Source: Apostichopus japonicus (lineage: Eukaryota > Echinodermata > Holothuroidea > Aspidochirotida > Stichopodidae). From it: a stretch of DNA of 64,000 nt. The DNA is taken from assembly GCF_037975245.1 (NCBI RefSeq), contig NC_092579.1:5953001-6017000 (forward strand), in the 5' to 3' direction. Of the stretch, positions 61,151 to 64,000 are shown in pieces. A model generated the notes under the pieces. The model made no database searches. It had not been told where the DNA came from and was given only the letters and a program-made list of their open reading frames with translations. The position numbers and the translations under genes are program-made. Position 1 is the first letter of the stretch, and the number at the start of each line of letters is the position of its first letter.

Positions 61151-63850
61151 ATTATCAATGTTATCAATGTTCCATCAAGTCTCTGTTTAATCACTCCGAA
61201 CATGTTAAGATCATCCTTAAGTTGCGTCTTCTACTGAATATTTCGTCACCAGTTTATGGATCAAGGAGTTGTAAGCATAGTAGAACTGTGCTTCTGTGTA
61301 TTCAAACCCGAAGAAGTATATAGGCTGTCGGATCATAGACATAATACATGTAGGCAAGCATTATTTATACAGTTATATATTAGTTGGAATTGTAACAATT
61401 TGTCAAACAGTGCCACGAAACTTAAATGTCTGAAAGTAACCATATTTTAGTAGTAACAAGTGGTAACAGTAGTGGGACGAATGAATTCATCACATTGTTG
61501 AACATTTCACCTGTAACTCTTTTTAGTGAAAGTTGGCAGACACACAATAGCTTAGAATATTCTTTCTTGAATCTTCTATGTTCTATGCATTTTGTTGTTG
61601 CATAATCCATAACAAAAAATTGCAAAATCTGGGAAGTTATTGCACATGATGAGCTTAATGTCTCTCTCTATCTCTCTAAATTTTGGCAATGAAAATTTTG
61701 GAAGTTTTTCTTTCCACCAATTATCTTAAAAGAGATTTCTTGTCGGATTTCATTATTTTCTTCAACCTTGATACGCGATCAGTTGATGATCGCTAGTATG
61801 CATTCCAACCAATGAATGGTTTATCACATGGCACATTAATTATTTCCATCAAATTGGTATTTTCAAATATGGCCATGAATTGTTTCTCACCCGTCTGGTT
61901 ATCGTTCCAAAATAAAAGACTTTTTTATCTTCCTTTTTTTCATATTTTTTGTTTTGTTTTTTTGATGGTTACAATTTAAACCGAAGAGAACATTTTGGTT
62001 CATGGAAGCATTAACGTAATATAACTCCCTGACGACCTTGGACAGCTTAACCGCTGTTCATTCACGGTAGAATTAGCAATAATAACTGTTTGTTCAACAT
62101 GCTTTAGCGTTTCCTTGGATAATTTACTATTACCAGATCATCAATATTTTCTTTATTTTGCCTTTGGTTGCTTTTGTAGTATTTCAATGAATTTTCAATA
62201 TTTTTTTTAACAGTTTTTTCTTTGAAAGTGTTTTTCTTTACAAATTGAAATTTGGACTGATTTGCTATTAATAAAGAAGAAGCGTTTAAAATCAATAATA
62301 TCCCTCGATATATAGCTTAAAATATCGCTTGCCTCGGAGAGAGAAGGTAGGAGGTTTAAAGATAAGTAAAGTTCAAGTTTATTAAATTCCAGTATAAATG
62401 CATGAAAGTGCATATTTATTAATAGGATATGAGTAAAGAACAGACCATAAACGAAGACTTTGATTATTATAAAGAGGTTATCGTGAGTCTAACGCTAGAT
62501 TAGCAGAGCGACTAATAGCATATCCGAGAAATAAGTTTATAACCACCATCTGATACAGCCTAGGCCTATAGGCTGGATACCTCTCCCTGTACTATGTGCA
62601 TTTATAACAATATCAACATGTTAGGCTACCGTTATTAAACCAATAACGCCTAAGCGTAGGATGGGAATTATAGTCGAGCACTGCGACAACATTAAAAGAT
62701 ATAGATAAAAGGCCTATAGTTAAGTGAAAAGTCTAAGGCCTTTGACAGCCAAACATGCCCATATACCGTAAGACTTCATTACATTACATGTTCGTATCCG
62801 GTGCGTTCGCTATATTGGTGCAAAAAAAAGGTCGGGTCAAGAAAAAATTAAATAAAGTCATCGTTGCAGGACAAAATTTAGAATTAAGAAATCATTACCC
62901 GTATATTTTAAGCTAAAGTTAATGTCAAACCCAAATTAAACTAAACATTACAAAAGAAAATAAAAATAAGAAGAAATAGCAGAAAATCTGCCTTTTTTTC
63001 TTTCCTTTTCCCACAAAACACGATAAAACACTTAACCACGTAATCCTTCCATAGTACGAACACATTAATGATATGGGTCATGATAAGTATATGAGCCGCT
63101 TTTGCGGGTACTCATAAAACGTCGACATAAAGTAATAAAATAGCAACATTCTAGAGTTGAATGATCCTTGTGTGATATCTTCTACAGTGATTACCTCTTA
63201 AAAATTTTAATTATCAATTAATTCTTCTTATTTCGTAAGTACTTTGATTAATTTGCTGTTTTGTAAACATAAAAACTACTATGTACTATAAAAAAGCATC
63301 ACAGGTATAATATGTGACAGTATTTAATCATATATATGACTTGCGAAACATTATCAAGGTTTAATTCATGGTTAGTCTTTAATGTAATGACATGTTTGAT
63401 TAATGTAATAACTCCGTACTAGCTTACCACCCCCCACTCCTCACCCCACCCCACACACACTCACACCAAATCTCCCGCCCCAACTTCCATGCCTGTATGC
63501 ACCTGTACAGTTCTGTAAATATGTCCTCATTGGTAGTGACAGTTTAGTTTTTTTTAATTTATGTTTACTTTCGAAATCTGGCTTATTTTCCATATATTTT
63601 TTAATGTGTCGTTTAGACAACGTGATGTTTGAGAAGAGAAATTAAATTGATCTCAAGCAACATTTTTAAAACAACTCAATAGTAGCTGTAATTTTTGTAA
63701 TTTTTCTTAATTTTGTTAATGTTGGTGACAGCAATGTTTGGTTCTTAACAATTGAAATCTTTCCATCCAGCAAGGTGTGTATATGTGTATACGGTATATG
63801 AATATATAACACACCTGTCACGTATTGTTAAATGCAGCGGTGTTCGACTC
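61151..63850. other. Intergenic AT-rich DNA
   Basis: T-runs near 61920-61965, a CCCCACC-rich patch at 63427-63460 and TAGGCCTA-type words at 62560-62570. No gene supported. Confidence 0.35.
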
Positions 63851-64000
63851 CAGGGCCGTAGCCACAGAGGAGGCATCGGGGGCAGGGTTGGCACACAGAA
63901 AATAGAGTTCATTGTGAAGCTTCCATATAAGTTTAAACATTTAAAAATTTAAAAAAACTTGGAGAATTCTCATAATTTTTCATAATCATAATATGTCGTA
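63851..64000. mobile_element. Possible hAT-like left end running off the window
   Basis: CAGGGCCGTAGCCACAGAGG followed by GGGGGCAGGG resembles the left ends of the hAT-like elements here (CAGGGGCGTAGC). The right end would lie beyond 64000. Confidence 0.35.

Overview
This window looks like nuclear DNA from an invertebrate animal. It is AT-rich, its coding exons are short and bounded by GT-AG splice sites, and intergenic space is large. It carries long (AT)n arrays, several minisatellites and many small cut-and-paste DNA transposons with clean target-site duplications (TSDs). The frequent TAGGCCTA-type octamers, a TGACCT-rich repeat at about 19.2-19.4 kb and the many hAT-like elements with poly-G/poly-C tracts remind me of marine deuterostomes, echinoderms most of all. 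I cannot fix the species from sequence alone.

Genes. Two multi-exon genes are well supported, both on the minus strand. Gene A (about 7.9 kb down to about 0.2 kb) has four good exons and a possible last exon, all in consistent phase. They build a small protein with a charged N-terminus, a His-rich middle and a Pro/Tyr-rich tail with a PPAY motif. Gene B (18.46 to 16.63 kb) has three exons, the last ending in a stop. Its first two exons end in related Gln/Glu-rich peptides, which suggests tandem exon duplication. Weaker coding candidates are a secretory-type ORF with a TATA box at 32.0 kb (-), a 194-residue ORF at 36.2-36.8 kb (-), an N-terminal-like exon at 40.7-40.8 kb (-) and a C-terminal-like exon at 44.07-44.24 kb (+).

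Mobile elements dominate the rest. Intron 2 of gene A holds a decayed DNA transposon (3115-5903). It has a broken transposase and eight copies of a 14-bp motif placed symmetrically near its ends, and a later hAT-like element interrupts it. Six hAT-like elements have perfect 8-bp TSDs, a seventh has an 8-bp TSD with one mismatch, and two relatives have 5-bp TSDs. Three MITEs with TTAA/TAA flanks share one sequence, and one of them sits 41 bp from a gene B splice acceptor. A 2.7-kb PIF/Harbinger-type element (37420-40126) carries CCGTT arrays and transposase relics, with two further elements nested inside it.

The most unusual region is 22.6-24.5 kb. It holds five copies of a structured repeat of about 110-150 bp, linked to exact or near-exact copies of the 5' end of U2 snRNA, inside a higher-order duplication. 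An older copy of the same repeat at 28.6-31.2 kb was split by a MITE, which was itself split by a 5-bp-TSD element, giving a three-layer insertion history. The right third (45.5-64 kb) is mostly unannotatable AT-rich DNA with minisatellites and (AT)n arrays.
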